Origin: Macrotrachela quadricornifera | Lineage: Eukaryota > Rotifera > Eurotatoria > Philodinida > Philodinidae | DNA: 64,000 bases | Reading direction: 5' to 3' | Assembly: GCA_022393335.1 (NCBI GenBank) | Contig: JAJEKB010021020.1 | Coordinates: 49,625-113,624 of the forward strand | Shown: positions 63,156 through 64,000 of the stretch, one piece after another | Numbering within the stretch: position 1 is the stretch's first letter | Layout: every line of letters starts with the position of its first letter | Translations under genes and position numbers: made by a program | Notes under the pieces: generated by a model | Databases searched by the model: none | What the model saw: only the letters and a program-made list of their open reading frames with translations | Told to the model about the DNA's origin: nothing

Positions 63156-64000
63156 TTATAAATATTTTGTAAACCATTCGTTTGCTGCCTTTGCTGTAAC
63201 TTCAAATTTTTCTTTATATGCCGAAAAATGATCACCATCAAATTTCACTAATTTTTTCGGTTCATGAGCTTTTTTCTCAAATAGTTCAATTTCATCTTCC
63301 GTAAATGTTATCGTATCATTGTTAGCAACAATCATTAATAATGGACATGGCGAAATTTTTTCAATATATTCTTCTGGATTATATTCACCATACAGTTCTA
63401 CACTGTGTAATGTTTGTTCATTTTTCCAATTTTTATAACGCCATTTGTCTTCATCCAAGGCATGACCTACATCAAAAAATTGCCACCAATCTTTCTGTAA
63501 TTCCGGTCGTATTATTGGTATTACTCTTGGAGTCGATCCTTGTGCTCTTTCTTTTCCGTCTCTCTCGAAAGCCTTTAATAATTTTTGATATTCTTCATCA
63601 TTTTTCTGTCGTCGTCTCAAATTTCGTTTTCCATTAATAGATGGCATTTGTGAAACAACACATTTAACACGTTTATCAGTTGCACTAACAACCAATACAT
63701 GACCACCACTATAACTTGTACCCCAAATGCCAATACGTTCAGGATCGACTAAATTTGTCAACGATTGTAAATAGGTTATTGCTGAACTATAACCTTGAAT
63801 TTGTTTTTTGGGATCGATTTCTTGTCGTGGTTCACCCTCACTCTCTCCAAAATTCTGATGATCATAGAGAAGTACAACAAAATTTGATTGCGCAAAGAAT
63901 TCAGCATATGAATCGAGATAGAGTTCTTTCACAGCTCCATATCCATGTGTCATTACGATTGCCGGATAAAGTCGTTGATTTTCAGCTTCTTGAACGGGTT
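63156..64000 (-). CDS. Alpha/beta hydrolase (dienelactone-hydrolase/X-Pro peptidase-like), 5' end beyond window
   Basis: The reading frame is open to the window edge (PVQEAENQRLYPAIVMTHGYG), so the start lies beyond 64000; the Met of MTHGYG is not the true start. The oxyanion region is HGYGAVKE. The nucleophile elbow is WGTSYSGGH with Ser in G-T-S-Y, the acid is the Asp of ANNDTITF, and the base is the His of GDHFSAYKE. Spacing fits the fold. An insertion rich in charged residues (NLRRRQKNDEEYQ) forms a lid-like region. No signal peptide can be judged. Relatives are bacterial and fungal hydrolases of uncertain substrate. It ends LFTKYL-like (EWFTKYL) with a TAA stop codon. Confidence 0.78.
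   Translation of the reverse strand, partial: PVQEAENQRLYPAIVMTHGYGAVKELYLDSYAEFFAQSNFVVLLYDHQNFGESEGEPRQEIDPKKQIQGYSSAITYLQSLTNLVDPERIGIWGTSYSGGHVLVVSATDKRVKCVVSQMPSINGKRNLRRRQKNDEEYQKLLKAFERDGKERAQGSTPRVIPIIRPELQKDWWQFFDVGHALDEDKWRYKNWKNEQTLHSVELYGEYNPEEYIEKISPCPLLMIVANNDTITFTEDEIELFEKKAHEPKKLVKFDGDHFSAYKEKFEVTAKAANEWFTKYL

Overview
The window is nuclear DNA of a small AT-rich animal genome, most likely a bdelloid rotifer (Rotaria/Adineta-like; an inference from gene families and style, not from a database match). Reasons: most introns are 45-60 bp with clean GT-AG ends; one receptor has LDLR-A and EGF modules in front of a seven-helix domain; there is an NHL-propeller type II membrane protein, an F-box protein, and bacterial-looking glycoside hydrolases and a sialidase; and there are many small inverted-repeat DNA transposons. 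No rRNA, tRNA, CRISPR array or operon was seen.

Layout. 1-5.2 kb: gene-poor, with one MITE-like palindrome. 5.2-11.4 kb: an LDLR-A/EGF/7TM receptor gene broken by four in-frame stops and one frameshift. 11.4-13.3 kb: a nest of at least four non-autonomous DNA elements (two with TA target sites, one TTAA-type, one hAT-like). 13.9-14.8 kb (-): a 7TM receptor. 16.6-18.4 kb (-): a secreted/single-pass protein with a Thr-rich stalk. 19.7-23.8 kb: a long foldback palindrome interrupted by a complete 3,222-bp hAT transposon with 8-bp target duplication and an apparently intact four-exon transposase. 25.1-27.2 kb (+): a six-exon Rap1GAP-like protein. 30.1-33.3 kb (+): the NHL-repeat membrane protein. 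34.6-35.2 kb (-): a small multi-TM protein. 36.4-39.1 kb (+): a large TIR protein with two SAM-like domains. 40.5-41.5 kb (-): a phytanoyl-CoA dioxygenase-family enzyme. 42.6-45.3 kb (+): a J-domain/ankyrin/ADP-ribosyltransferase-like protein. 45.3-48.4 kb: gene-free, with further palindromic repeats. 48.4-49.8 kb (+): a secreted sialidase-fold protein. 51.1-55.7 kb (-): a 17-exon GH31 alpha-glucosidase with a trefoil domain and one in-frame TGA. 57.0-57.8 kb (-): a carboxylesterase remnant. 58.1-59.9 kb (-): an F-box protein. 60.5-61.9 kb (+): a TIM-barrel glycoside hydrolase of bacterial style. 63.2-64.0 kb (-): an alpha/beta hydrolase that runs off the window.

How they fit together. The genes look independently expressed rather than forming a pathway. 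Two themes recur. First, carbohydrate-active secreted enzymes (sialidase-like, alpha-glucosidase, GH5-like) fit a filter-feeding animal that has acquired bacterial genes. Second, two neighbouring genes (TIR-SAM and J-ANK-ART) carry folds that in other proteins consume NAD+, and their domain mix recalls SARM1 and tankyrase. Splice models were checked by codon phase: the hAT, Rap1GAP, dioxygenase, F-box, GH31 and GH5-like models all join with no phase conflict. The exons between about 31.40 and 32.16 kb of the NHL gene remain unresolved.
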